64,000 nt of DNA from Candidatus Neomarinimicrobiota bacterium. Lineage in GTDB: Bacteria > Fidelibacterota > SORT01. The translations under genes were made by a program, and so were the position numbers. The stretch lies in NCBI GenBank assembly GCA_022573815.1, contig JACZTG010000009.1:1-64000 (forward strand). The letters are read 5' to 3'. This document shows positions 52,199-60,559 of the stretch, piece after piece. The notes below the pieces were generated by a model. That model was given only the letters and a program-made list of their open reading frames with translations, was not told the origin of the DNA and did no database searches. Position 1 is the first letter of the stretch, and each line of letters starts with the position of its first letter.

Positions 52199-53571
52199 TT
52201 TCTTTCCATAAGCTTTGCATCTGCCGCGGAATATTCTCTCAGCATGCTGTGTAAGGCATTATTTACTTGTTTAAAGTTATCCTTTTGAATCACTAAAATA
52301 ATCATATCAGATGAAGAAGAAGAGATCAGCACCTTTGCGTTATGCGCATCTAAAGTATCTGAGATCAATTTTATCAAGCGGTCATCAGATAAAGATTTAT
52401 GGATTATTCCTATCATGGAAACATCTTTATTCCATGAGATATTTTCAATTCCTCGTAATTGACGAGAAGCTTGCTTCATTTTTAACTTATTAGTTATGAA
52501 ATATTGAATCTGTTCCATACTGCTTTCAATTGGTACATACGCAATGTCCCTTTTGCTTAAAATAATACCGATTTCATCTGATTCCGCAGGATCGCTCCCA
52601 TTTGAAGGATGTTTTGAAATTAAAATACCATCCGGATGACCCACAACGAAATATTCATGTTCCAGATCGTCATTATGGGTGTCTTCTATTGTAGTACCGT
52701 CATCTTCCGGTTTGTGAAGATTTAATATCCTCAGAGGGATATCCCTTCCGATTAAAGGTTGAATGGCATTTTTATGAAGAATTCTTGAGCGCAGGAATGT
52801 GAGTTTTTCGATATATTCATATGATATTCGGCTAACTGTTTTAGAGTCCGGCACAAGATTAGGATCAGCTGTCATAACGCCCGGGACTGTTTTATACAAT
52901 TCAACCCTGTCAGCATCAATGCAGGCGCCTATGAAAGTTGCGGTCAGATCCGAACCTTCGTAGCCTAAAGTTGTGGTCATTCCGGATGGAGTTGAAGCTA
53001 TAAAACCCTGTGTGACAGCCAATTTATTTTCTTTTCGGCATCTTTCCACTTCTTGTTTCACGAGTCCGACCGAATTATTGAAATCAGGTCGAGCGAACCG
53101 ATGTTTCTCGTCACCGATTATCATTTCACGAGCATCAAGCCAATTGCATTCCACCCCTTCATTATTAAGGATATAAAAAATAATTCTGCTTGTGATAAGT
53201 TCTCCCTGCGAGACAATATGATCCCTATCGGCCGATTTCCATTCTCTCTCGGTAGAACTTATATAATTTTTTAGATCTTCGATTCGCTTGATCAGATCAT
53301 TTCCGCATTCCGTTTCATATTTCGCACTCAGCTCTCCTTCAAATAATGATTGAGCGAGCGGAAGAAAATTATTGTCAATTAAGTTATAAGCCGCTTCGAG
53401 ATCACCTTTCCGGCATAATTTAAATAGTTCTTCCAACATACGCGTTGATTTTCCGAAAGCAGAAAATACCACTACAGGATTTTCGCTGAGAGACGCCTTG
53501 ATGATAGACGTGACCTTCTTGATGGATTGTGGATTTTGAAGAGCAGCCCCTCCAAATTTCATTACTATCAT
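52195..53571 (-). CDS. lysC: Aspartate kinase
   Basis: This 458-aa protein catalyses the first committed step from aspartate. The N-terminal MKFGGAAL is a variant of the usual KFGGTSV motif. TTLGYEGSDLTA and the PGVMTADPNLV segment complete the kinase domain (about 1-290). Two ACT-type regulatory modules (about 320-458) imply feedback control, probably by lysine or threonine. It is monofunctional, with no homoserine dehydrogenase part. It is separated from asd by four bases. Confidence 0.93.
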   Translation of the reverse strand: MIVMKFGGAALQNPQSIKKVTSIIKASLSENPVVVFSAFGKSTRMLEELFKLCRKGDLEAAYNLIDNNFLPLAQSLFEGELSAKYETECGNDLIKRIEDLKNYISSTEREWKSADRDHIVSQGELITSRIIFYILNNEGVECNWLDAREMIIGDEKHRFARPDFNNSVGLVKQEVERCRKENKLAVTQGFIASTPSGMTTTLGYEGSDLTATFIGACIDADRVELYKTVPGVMTADPNLVPDSKTVSRISYEYIEKLTFLRSRILHKNAIQPLIGRDIPLRILNLHKPEDDGTTIEDTHNDDLEHEYFVVGHPDGILISKHPSNGSDPAESDEIGIILSKRDIAYVPIESSMEQIQYFITNKLKMKQASRQLRGIENISWNKDVSMIGIIHKSLSDDRLIKLISDTLDAHNAKVLISSSSSDMIILVIQKDNFKQVNNALHSMLREYSAADAKLMERK

Positions 53572-53575
53572 TTTA

Positions 53576-54610
53576 TCAGATCATTCCTTCTGAGTGCAAT
53601 AGCTCCGCATTAAGAATAGCTGATCCGGCGCCTCCTCTTATCGTGTTATGCCCTAAAGCCACCATACGGACCGCATTTGCGTTGACTTTCTCAACTCTTC
53701 CTACTGTAATAGCCATCCCGTTTTCCTGATCGACGTCAAGTCTGGGTTGAGGACGGAAACTGTTTTCACCAAGATATATAGGGTGTTTCGGAGCAATAGG
53801 AAGGTTCCTCTCCTGGGGAATACCGGAAAAATTTCTCAACAGATCTTTTATTCTCTCCACATCCGGCGTCGTTTTTGTAGTGATGAATAAGGATACCATA
53901 TGTCCATATGTCACCGGCACACGGTTGGTTTGGACACTGACATCGCAGCTGTAATCAACTATCTTCTTATCTTCAAAGGAACCGAGTATCTTTGATATTT
54001 CTTTTTCTATTTTAGGTTCTTCTCCGTTAATGAACGGAATTATATTGCCGCTTAAGTCCAAAAATGATACACCGGGATATCCGGCGCCGGATGAAGATTG
54101 CATCGTCACCACAAATACCTGTTCGATGCCAAACTCAATTGAGATCGGGGCGAGGGCAAGCGCTATGACTACCGCCGAGCAATTGGGATTGGTTACTTCC
54201 CACCCGCCGTCGCTATCATTATTTATCAATTGCAGATGATCGGGATTAACTTCGGGAATAATGAGAGGTACATCGCTGTCCATCCTGTGATTCGATGAAT
54301 TACTCACTATAATATGTCCCTTTTGCCTGTAAGCAGTTTCGATTTCATCAGCCACCGATGAGTCGAGGGCTGAGAAAAGGATGGGGGTATCAAGAGCGCT
54401 GTCAACGTCAAGTATCTCCATATCCTTGACGCTCTCAGGCATAGGGTCGGATAAAATCCATCGGCATTTTTCGGAGTATTTTCCGCCGGCAGAACTTTTA
54501 GAAGCAACGAGCGCCTCAATCGTAAACCATGGATGATCCTCAAGCAGATTAATTATGGTCTGTCCGATGATACCTGTGGCACCAAGTACTGCAACCTTTT
54601 TCTTCAACAA
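53576..54610 (-). CDS. asd: Aspartate-semialdehyde dehydrogenase
   Basis: This 344-aa enzyme reduces aspartyl phosphate. AVLGATGIIGQTI binds NADP, the nucleophilic Cys lies in TNPNCSAVV, and SSSGAGYPG with RVPVTYGHM complete the site. It resembles the archaeal/fungal-type branch (TNPNCSA) more than the E. coli form. The start is TTG at 54610, well supported by GGAGG a few bases upstream. It is the first gene of the DAP operon and divergent from the aminotransferase. Confidence 0.94.
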   Translation of the reverse strand: MLKKKVAVLGATGIIGQTIINLLEDHPWFTIEALVASKSSAGGKYSEKCRWILSDPMPESVKDMEILDVDSALDTPILFSALDSSVADEIETAYRQKGHIIVSNSSNHRMDSDVPLIIPEVNPDHLQLINNDSDGGWEVTNPNCSAVVIALALAPISIEFGIEQVFVVTMQSSSGAGYPGVSFLDLSGNIIPFINGEEPKIEKEISKILGSFEDKKIVDYSCDVSVQTNRVPVTYGHMVSLFITTKTTPDVERIKDLLRNFSGIPQERNLPIAPKHPIYLGENSFRPQPRLDVDQENGMAITVGRVEKVNANAVRMVALGHNTIRGGAGSAILNAELLHSEGMI

Positions 54611-54643
54611 AAAACCTCCGCTATGTAAAGTCCCAAAAAAATA

Positions 54644-54672
54644 ATTATAAATTTAAGTCAGATTGTGTTTAA
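54644..54672 (-). promoter_or_regulatory. Possible promoter of the asd-dap operon
   Basis: The minus strand has a perfect TATAAT (54649-54644) with TTAAAC 17 bases upstream, a weak -35 box. The leader to the asd start would be about 27 bases and includes the GGAGG site. Confidence 0.45.
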
Positions 54673-54796
54673 ATACAATATAACCTCTTTCTGAAAATGT
54701 GCTACCAAAAAGCGAGATATTTAGTGCATTCAAACTGTCTCAACATTATCATAAGAGCCGGAAATGTTATAAATTAAGTTTCAACGGGATATCATT

Positions 54797-55993
54797 ATTA
54801 AAACAGCAAACAGACTACGAAAAATAATACCATCCGCAACAACAGAGATGATGATCAGAGCGGGGGAATTGAAAGCTCAGGGTGTTGATGTTATAGATCT
54901 TGGTATCGGAGAACCGGATTTCCCAACACCGGAGATAATTACCGAATATGCTGTTGCCGCTATGAAGGAGGGTTTTACAAAATACACGAACTTTGATGGA
55001 TTGCCGGAATTAAAAGACGCTGTAATCATGAAACTCAAGCGTGACAACGGAATCTCTTATTCCCGCGAGGAGGTGATAATAACCGCAGGCGCGAAACAGG
55101 CTGTTTTCAATGCCTTCATGGCTACTTTGGAAGAAGGAGATGAAGCGATCGTGCCGGTACCTTACTGGGTCGCATATCCGGAAATTATAAAATTAACAGG
55201 GGCGACACCCGTATTCGCACCGCTTGATCCAAATGCCGGTTACTCTCGAACAGTTGAAGAGATAGAAAGTTACGTGACAGATAAGACAGCCGCTATAGTT
55301 CTCAACTCGCCTTCAAATCCGACAGGCGCGCTGTTGGATGACAACTTTATCAAAGAGTTGATTGAAGTATGCGGCAATAGCAACATCCTGATGGTCTCAG
55401 ACGAGACTTACGAGCAATTTGTATTCGACAAAAACTATAAAAGTATTGCTGCTTATGATGGCGCTATTGGCAATACACTGACCGTGAATTCAATGTCGAA
55501 GACATATTCTATGACGGGATGGCGAATAGGATATGCCGCCGGACCTGAAGAGCTCATCAAAAAGATGGTTCAAGTTCAGGCTCAAAGTACTTCCTGTCCC
55601 AACTCGATCGCTCAAAAAGCTTCAATAGATGCGCTTATCGGCGATCAATCTATGGTGATTGAGATGAGAGAAGAGTACAAAAGACGCCGGGATTTCGTCT
55701 ATTCCGAATTGTCCGATATCCCGGATATCTCGCTCCACAAACCTGATGGCGCTTTATTTGTGTTTCCCGATGTGAGCAGCTATTATCGGTTCAATCATAA
55801 TGGAAAAACAATCGACAACTCGGTTGATTTTGCGGAATTCTTGTTGGATGAATTCAAATTGGTCATCGTTCCCGGTGCGGCGTTTGGCTGTGACAATAAT
55901 ATCCGATTCTCTTATGCCGCGTCTATGAATGTGATTAAAGAAGGTATTCAACGCTTTAAGGAAGCCTTAAGAGCAATCCGTAAATTGTTGTAA
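54797..55993 (+). CDS. Aspartate/aromatic aminotransferase, class I, with an apparent ATT start
   Basis: This protein has the class I PLP aminotransferase core: LGIGEPDFPTP, NSPSNPTGALL, and the PLP Lys in NSMSKTYSMTGWRIGYAAG. The first ATG is at 54848, but homology continues upstream in frame: TANRLRKIIPSATTEM matches the usual family N-terminus (R-x-x-I-x-PSAT). The frame is closed by TAA at 54770 and contains no ATG, GTG or TTG, so ATT at 54797 (or 54794), about eight bases after a GGG site, is the likely start. It may serve aspartate supply or the DapC step for the neighbouring dap operon; that is inference. Confidence 0.85.
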   Translation: MKTANRLRKIIPSATTEMMIRAGELKAQGVDVIDLGIGEPDFPTPEIITEYAVAAMKEGFTKYTNFDGLPELKDAVIMKLKRDNGISYSREEVIITAGAKQAVFNAFMATLEEGDEAIVPVPYWVAYPEIIKLTGATPVFAPLDPNAGYSRTVEEIESYVTDKTAAIVLNSPSNPTGALLDDNFIKELIEVCGNSNILMVSDETYEQFVFDKNYKSIAAYDGAIGNTLTVNSMSKTYSMTGWRIGYAAGPEELIKKMVQVQAQSTSCPNSIAQKASIDALIGDQSMVIEMREEYKRRRDFVYSELSDIPDISLHKPDGALFVFPDVSSYYRFNHNGKTIDNSVDFAEFLLDEFKLVIVPGAAFGCDNNIRFSYAASMNVIKEGIQRFKEALRAIRKLL

Positions 55994-56087
55994 CTTATTT
56001 TAATTTTTACAAATATCGTATCATGATTGATTGATATTAAAACAGCAAAATTCAGAAGTAAAATAACCAAAACAGAAAGAAGGCAGA

Positions 56088-56321
56088 ATGGCGAAAGTAC
56101 TGTTTATTCACAGAGATTCAGAAAACAATTGCGAGAAGTACAACCTGTTTTTCGATGAGAATGTTGCTCCATCTATAGAGGAAGTGAAGGAGATGCAGGA
56201 CGATGGTCAGTGGGTCGAACGTTTTACGCTCTCCGCGGGGGAGGACAGGCTCGTAGCAGAGACATTAGAGGAAATGGCTGACAGACTGCGCGGCAGCCGA
56301 GATGGAGAGAGTATCAGTTAG
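56088..56321 (+). CDS. Hypothetical 77-aa protein
   Basis: I do not recognise this acidic small protein. It opens with a beta-like MAKVLFIHRD, then alternates short strands with helices (IEEVKEMQDDGQWVERF and VAETLEEMADRLRGS), suggesting a compact alpha/beta fold. The ATG at 56088 is preceded by AGAAGG at a suitable distance, which supports a real gene. It lies 94 bases after the aminotransferase and upstream of the promoter of the CHRD gene. No signal peptide, Cys pair or catalytic motif is visible. Confidence 0.65.
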   Translation: MAKVLFIHRDSENNCEKYNLFFDENVAPSIEEVKEMQDDGQWVERFTLSAGEDRLVAETLEEMADRLRGSRDGESIS

Positions 56322-56382
56322 TCGAAGATTCAGGCTGTTCCACCACAGATTCTATTAATGACTTATTAAGTTTTATAGTACT

Positions 56383-56410
56383 TGACAAACGTAATAAAAT
56401 CGTTATATTG
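56383..56410 (+). promoter_or_regulatory. Promoter for the CHRD-domain gene
   Basis: TTGACA (56383-56388), a 16-base spacer and TATATT (56405-56410) precede a leader of about 125 bases. The position also argues against a start at 56408 and for the ATG at 56543. Confidence 0.72.
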
Positions 56411-56542
56411 GTTTGTAGCAGTTCAATTTACCAAATCAGAAAGGATTCGCCTAATAGGGATAAACTGTTACTGTTCTTATCCATATTTTTATTTTTTAAC
56501 ATTACTAAATTAGTCATCAATAACCAACAAAAGGATATCAGT

Positions 56543-58402
56543 ATGAATAAAACGTTACTAAGCTTTATAATAATTACTCTCTTATCAGTGCCGAATCTCT
56601 CGGCTCAGAAAGAAGATCGAATTGGTAGCGCATTCCTGTCGGGGGGTAATATCGTACCCACTCCTATAGTTTCTTCAGGTACAGGAACGCTCACAGGAGT
56701 GCTGATGAACGATTGGACAGAGTTTCATTATGCTATTACAATCGACGGATTAACTCCTACTGTAGCGCATTTCCACAACGGCGCATTCGATGCGACAGGT
56801 GGGGTTGTGAAAACACTGGATTTCAGCGGTGGAATGACCATATCGGGCGTTTGGTCGTCATCTGATGGAGACCAACCGTTCACTACTGCAATGTTGGATG
56901 AGCTTTTAGCAGGCAGGATTTATGTTAATATTCACACAACAGAAAATCCGGGAGGGGAAATTCGTGGAAATATTCAAGTACCGGTATTTTTTAAGGTATT
57001 ATTAAGCGGCGATAAAATTGTTCCTACGTCTATTACTTCATCCGGTGTGGGTACAGGTGCCGTTATACTATTCGGCAATGATAGAGAATTAGATTTTGGC
57101 TTAAATGTTACGGGTTTGACGCCGACTAACTCTCATTTTCACGGAGGAAGCGCTACTGATAATGGAGGAGTGGTCAAAAACATCACTTTAGTTGATGACG
57201 CCGCAGACGGTGAGTGGTTGGGCGGTGATGCAGAACAACCTTTGACTGATGATTTAATCAGTGACTTGCTTCTCGGAAATGTTTATATGAATATTCATAC
57301 AGCTGCTTACGGCGGAGGCGAAATAAGGGGCCAGCTGGAACGCGAAGATGGCACTGCGTTCGCGGCGTTTATCAGCGGCGACAATATTGCCCCCACACCA
57401 ATTTCGTCCCTCGGTTCAGGTATAGCGGTTCTAACGCTCAATTCGGCACAAACAGCAGTAGAATATGACATCACAATCTCAAGTATAACTCAAAGCGTAG
57501 CTCATTTCCATAATGCGGGCGCGGGGTTAAACGGAGGAGTTGTAAAAACTCTTACATTCGTTGATGGTCACGCCAGCGGCGTCTGGTCCTCTACAGATGC
57601 TTCACAGCCGTTAACTTCCGAGCTTGTCGAAGAGCTGCTCAGCGGAAGATTGTATGTTAACATACATACGACCCTATACTCGGGAGGTGAGATTCGTGGA
57701 CAGGTTTTTGTAGTTTCGGGTTATAACGCCCAACTTGACGGTAGCCAGACAGTAGCCGACCCCGCCGTTGTTTCTTCGGGAACAGGCACTTTGACAAGTT
57801 TGTTTTTCTACTCAGATGTAGGCGGTGAGCTTGAATACAATATTACCGTTAATGGGTTAACTATAAGTGCCTCGCACTTCCACGCCGGAGCCGCAGGAGA
57901 AACCGGTGGTGTTATTAAGGCTATCACATTTGACGGGAACTCCGCTTCCGGAATATGGAGCGCAATCGATGAGGTCGATCCGCTCACCGATGATATTGTC
58001 GATATGATAAGGAGCGGAGGGGTATATGTTAACATACATACGTCTGCAAACCCGGCAGGCGAGATACGGGGTCAGCTGTTACCGAATCTGCTGCAAATTC
58101 CCGTAAGCGTGATAGATGAACGAGTGCTGCAACTGCCAAATTCTATTGAGCTGAAGCAGAACTATCCGAATCCATTTAATCCGACGACTCTTATTGAGTA
58201 TGACCTGCCGAATGACGGCCGGATTCTACTTACAATTCATAATCTACTTGGAGAAGAAGTAGCGCGTCTTGTTGATAAAGAGCAAAATGCGGGTTTACAT
58301 AAAATATCATGGGATGCGTCCGCAATGTCCTCCGGAATTTACTTCTATAATCTTCAAGCAGGAAAACTTAGCCGGACGAAGAAGATGTTATTACTCAAGT
58401 AA
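56543..58402 (+). CDS. Secreted protein with four CHRD domains and a C-terminal sorting domain
   Basis: The ATG at 56543 with AAAGGATA upstream gives 619 aa with a clean signal peptide (1-21, ending NLSAQ). A longer frame from 56408 overlaps the promoter and is rejected. Four CHRD (chordin-type) repeats cover about 28-142, 150-263, 272-387 and 394-511. Each has an HFH motif (at 76, 198, 321 and 445), a GGVVK-type strand and a Y-[VM]-N-I-H-T-x(5)-G-E-I-R-G end. The sorting domain begins at QNYPNPFNPTTLI (539-551) and ends KKMLLLK. CHRD domains are beta-sandwiches of unclear function in bacteria; the conserved His could bind metal. Confidence 0.9.
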   Translation: MNKTLLSFIIITLLSVPNLSAQKEDRIGSAFLSGGNIVPTPIVSSGTGTLTGVLMNDWTEFHYAITIDGLTPTVAHFHNGAFDATGGVVKTLDFSGGMTISGVWSSSDGDQPFTTAMLDELLAGRIYVNIHTTENPGGEIRGNIQVPVFFKVLLSGDKIVPTSITSSGVGTGAVILFGNDRELDFGLNVTGLTPTNSHFHGGSATDNGGVVKNITLVDDAADGEWLGGDAEQPLTDDLISDLLLGNVYMNIHTAAYGGGEIRGQLEREDGTAFAAFISGDNIAPTPISSLGSGIAVLTLNSAQTAVEYDITISSITQSVAHFHNAGAGLNGGVVKTLTFVDGHASGVWSSTDASQPLTSELVEELLSGRLYVNIHTTLYSGGEIRGQVFVVSGYNAQLDGSQTVADPAVVSSGTGTLTSLFFYSDVGGELEYNITVNGLTISASHFHAGAAGETGGVIKAITFDGNSASGIWSAIDEVDPLTDDIVDMIRSGGVYVNIHTSANPAGEIRGQLLPNLLQIPVSVIDERVLQLPNSIELKQNYPNPFNPTTLIEYDLPNDGRILLTIHNLLGEEVARLVDKEQNAGLHKISWDASAMSSGIYFYNLQAGKLSRTKKMLLLK

Positions 58403-58426
58403 AGGCTGTTTATCAGCCGACGAAAG

Positions 58427-60559
58427 TCATTTTAGTTCATTAGATTCAAGCGACTCCAACTGAACGAGCATATTGAATAAGTGCTCGTTCGTAGGAGCGC
58501 GCTCAATTCCTATTTCAAGCACTTCAATTGCCTTTTCTTTATTTCCAGCCAGCGAATACGCAAGGGAGAGAGGTGCGTAAATATTATGTTTATCAGGCTC
58601 AAGGGTTAAAACCTGTTCATAAACAGCTATAGCCGTTTGAACTTCATCGGTTTTCATATAAGCCGCCGCTAAGTTGGACAAAGCTATACTATCGGTGGGT
58701 TTGACTTCGATAGCCTTTTTATATGCTGCGATAGCGTTCCCATATTCACCGCGGGCGGAATACGTGCTACCCATAAAATCCGCGCCGATAGACCATCTGT
58801 TTTGAACAGCTGCTGAGTTGTCTCCAAGCAATTCGATTTTGTCAGATAAATATTTTCTTATCCCGGGTTGATTTCCGGCGGACAGATGAATTGCCATAAG
58901 AGAAAGCGCTTTTATGTCGAGGTCGTCGCTTTCAGCCATTTTTTTCAATCTCTTAATTATATCATTATGGATATCCGGCATATCCGGTTCGAGCCTCTCT
59001 TTTATAAAAGTCAGAAGACCTGTAGCATCCGCCATAGTATGTGTAAGAGAATCAGGAAGGAGGAGAGACGCCGCTTTCCTGATATCATATGCGTTTTGTG
59101 CGTCCATGAGCGCTTTGACGGAATTATGGTGTGGTTTAATCTCTCCATACCATTCGGTAGTCTTCTTTTGAAGCCAATCCACGGTTTTATCCGAGTGGCA
59201 TTTTGAGCAGGCGTTTTCAATACCGATACTCGCATCAAATCCCGGACGTGGGATCGGGATAGTATGGTCAGATCGCGCGAACTTCAGCTGCGAACCAAGT
59301 CCTTGATGCTGCAGAAACGGCATATGGCAGGAGGTGCAAAGGTTACCGGGAGAATCGGGCAAATGATTGGAATGAGACTCCGGTGATGCGGCTTTACTCG
59401 GATGACAATCGAGACATTGTCCGTTATCAAATTTTCCGTTTAGAGCGTTACCGTAAATATCCCTGTAATCCTGTGAGTGGGGTTCGTGACAATCTACACA
59501 TGTCATTGAGCCGCTAAGGTAGCAGCTGCTGAAAAGATGGTTTTGCTGATAGGCAAATGCTCTTACTCGTCCGTCCGCCAAGTACGGAGAGCTCCCTAAA
59601 ATTGCCATCTTCATAGAATAATAACGCTCAAGATCTGCGCCCGGAAGATGCCCGTTTATAACCTCGTCCTTCACAGCATGACATTGAAAGCATAACTGAA
59701 GGGATTCGTCTTTATTTTGGATAGACAAAGCTTCAAATCCAATATCTTCTGACTTGTAAACATCGCCTGAATTCACAATATCAATATGTTTTCTGCCGGG
59801 ACCGTGACATGATTCACAGTTGATATCCAATCCTTGAAAAGTTGTTTCGTATATCTTTTCATCCTTCTTATACTCGACCTGCAGCTGACTGCCGTGACAA
59901 TTCTGGCAATTGGAATAATCAGTGTTGCTGCCGAGAATCCTGTATGGAGGCCAATGAGACAAGTCATTAAGAGAGATACTGCCGCTAATCGGCTCCCAAT
60001 TGTTGCTCTCTCTTAACTGAACAAACCAGATGTTTTCCTGCTTTATAAAATCGAATGGAAGCATCCTTAGCGTTCCGTCGGGGAATTTCGTGAAATAACT
60101 TTGCGTGCCGCCGCCTTCCAAATGACCACCTCCCACAACAGCGCCAACCGTGAGAATAACTCGATTGCCGACTTCAGGTTGCACGGTGAATATGAATTCA
60201 TCATTTTCTGTTATAGATGGAATTACGACAGCATCTTTAAAGATGAGCGGCTTTTCATCAAATTTGCCGATTATGATCTCCTTACTCGGAAGTCCACCGG
60301 CTTTTGCGTGAGTTGAACTTTTCCACAGATCGTAAATCTCTTTATGGCAAGCTTCGCACGCTTCTGACCCTCTGAAATCTTTTATAGAAGGCTGAGCAGC
60401 CGAATCTTCAAAATGCTCAGATGGAAACGGAAGGATGAAGGTCAGTCCTAACGTATCTTTATAAAAATCGTCTTTGCTGTAATTATAAATAAGAAAAGCT
60501 GAAGTCAGCAAAGTTAGCGCAATGAAGATTGATATTAGTTTTTTCCCGGATTTATTCAT
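58427..60559 (-). CDS. Octahaem cytochrome c with C-terminal TPR repeats
   Basis: This 710-aa protein has an N-terminal membrane anchor or signal (9-25). Eight CxxCH haem sites lie at 68, 218, 248, 290, 354, 382, 408 and 451. About 120 residues of beta-rich sequence sit between haems 1 and 2. A helical linker precedes three TPR-like repeats (about 590-700, with YGNAIAAYKKAIEVKPTDSIALSNLAAAYMK). This is a periplasmic or outer-surface electron carrier or reductase. The arrangement resembles NapC/NrfA-related multihaem TPR proteins, but the substrate is unknown. It overlaps the pentahaem gene by eight bases, so the two are coupled. Confidence 0.9.
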   Translation of the reverse strand: MNKSGKKLISIFIALTLLTSAFLIYNYSKDDFYKDTLGLTFILPFPSEHFEDSAAQPSIKDFRGSEACEACHKEIYDLWKSSTHAKAGGLPSKEIIIGKFDEKPLIFKDAVVIPSITENDEFIFTVQPEVGNRVILTVGAVVGGGHLEGGGTQSYFTKFPDGTLRMLPFDFIKQENIWFVQLRESNNWEPISGSISLNDLSHWPPYRILGSNTDYSNCQNCHGSQLQVEYKKDEKIYETTFQGLDINCESCHGPGRKHIDIVNSGDVYKSEDIGFEALSIQNKDESLQLCFQCHAVKDEVINGHLPGADLERYYSMKMAILGSSPYLADGRVRAFAYQQNHLFSSCYLSGSMTCVDCHEPHSQDYRDIYGNALNGKFDNGQCLDCHPSKAASPESHSNHLPDSPGNLCTSCHMPFLQHQGLGSQLKFARSDHTIPIPRPGFDASIGIENACSKCHSDKTVDWLQKKTTEWYGEIKPHHNSVKALMDAQNAYDIRKAASLLLPDSLTHTMADATGLLTFIKERLEPDMPDIHNDIIKRLKKMAESDDLDIKALSLMAIHLSAGNQPGIRKYLSDKIELLGDNSAAVQNRWSIGADFMGSTYSARGEYGNAIAAYKKAIEVKPTDSIALSNLAAAYMKTDEVQTAIAVYEQVLTLEPDKHNIYAPLSLAYSLAGNKEKAIEVLEIGIERAPTNEHLFNMLVQLESLESNELK

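Noticed and set aside
54611-54796. Lysine riboswitch in front of asd
   Set aside because: The 186-base region is AT-rich and I see no multi-helix junction or conserved lysine-aptamer core. It is also shared by two divergent genes.
56408-56542. N-terminal extension of the CHRD protein
   Set aside because: It begins inside the predicted -10 box and would put a 45-residue segment before an otherwise perfect signal peptide.
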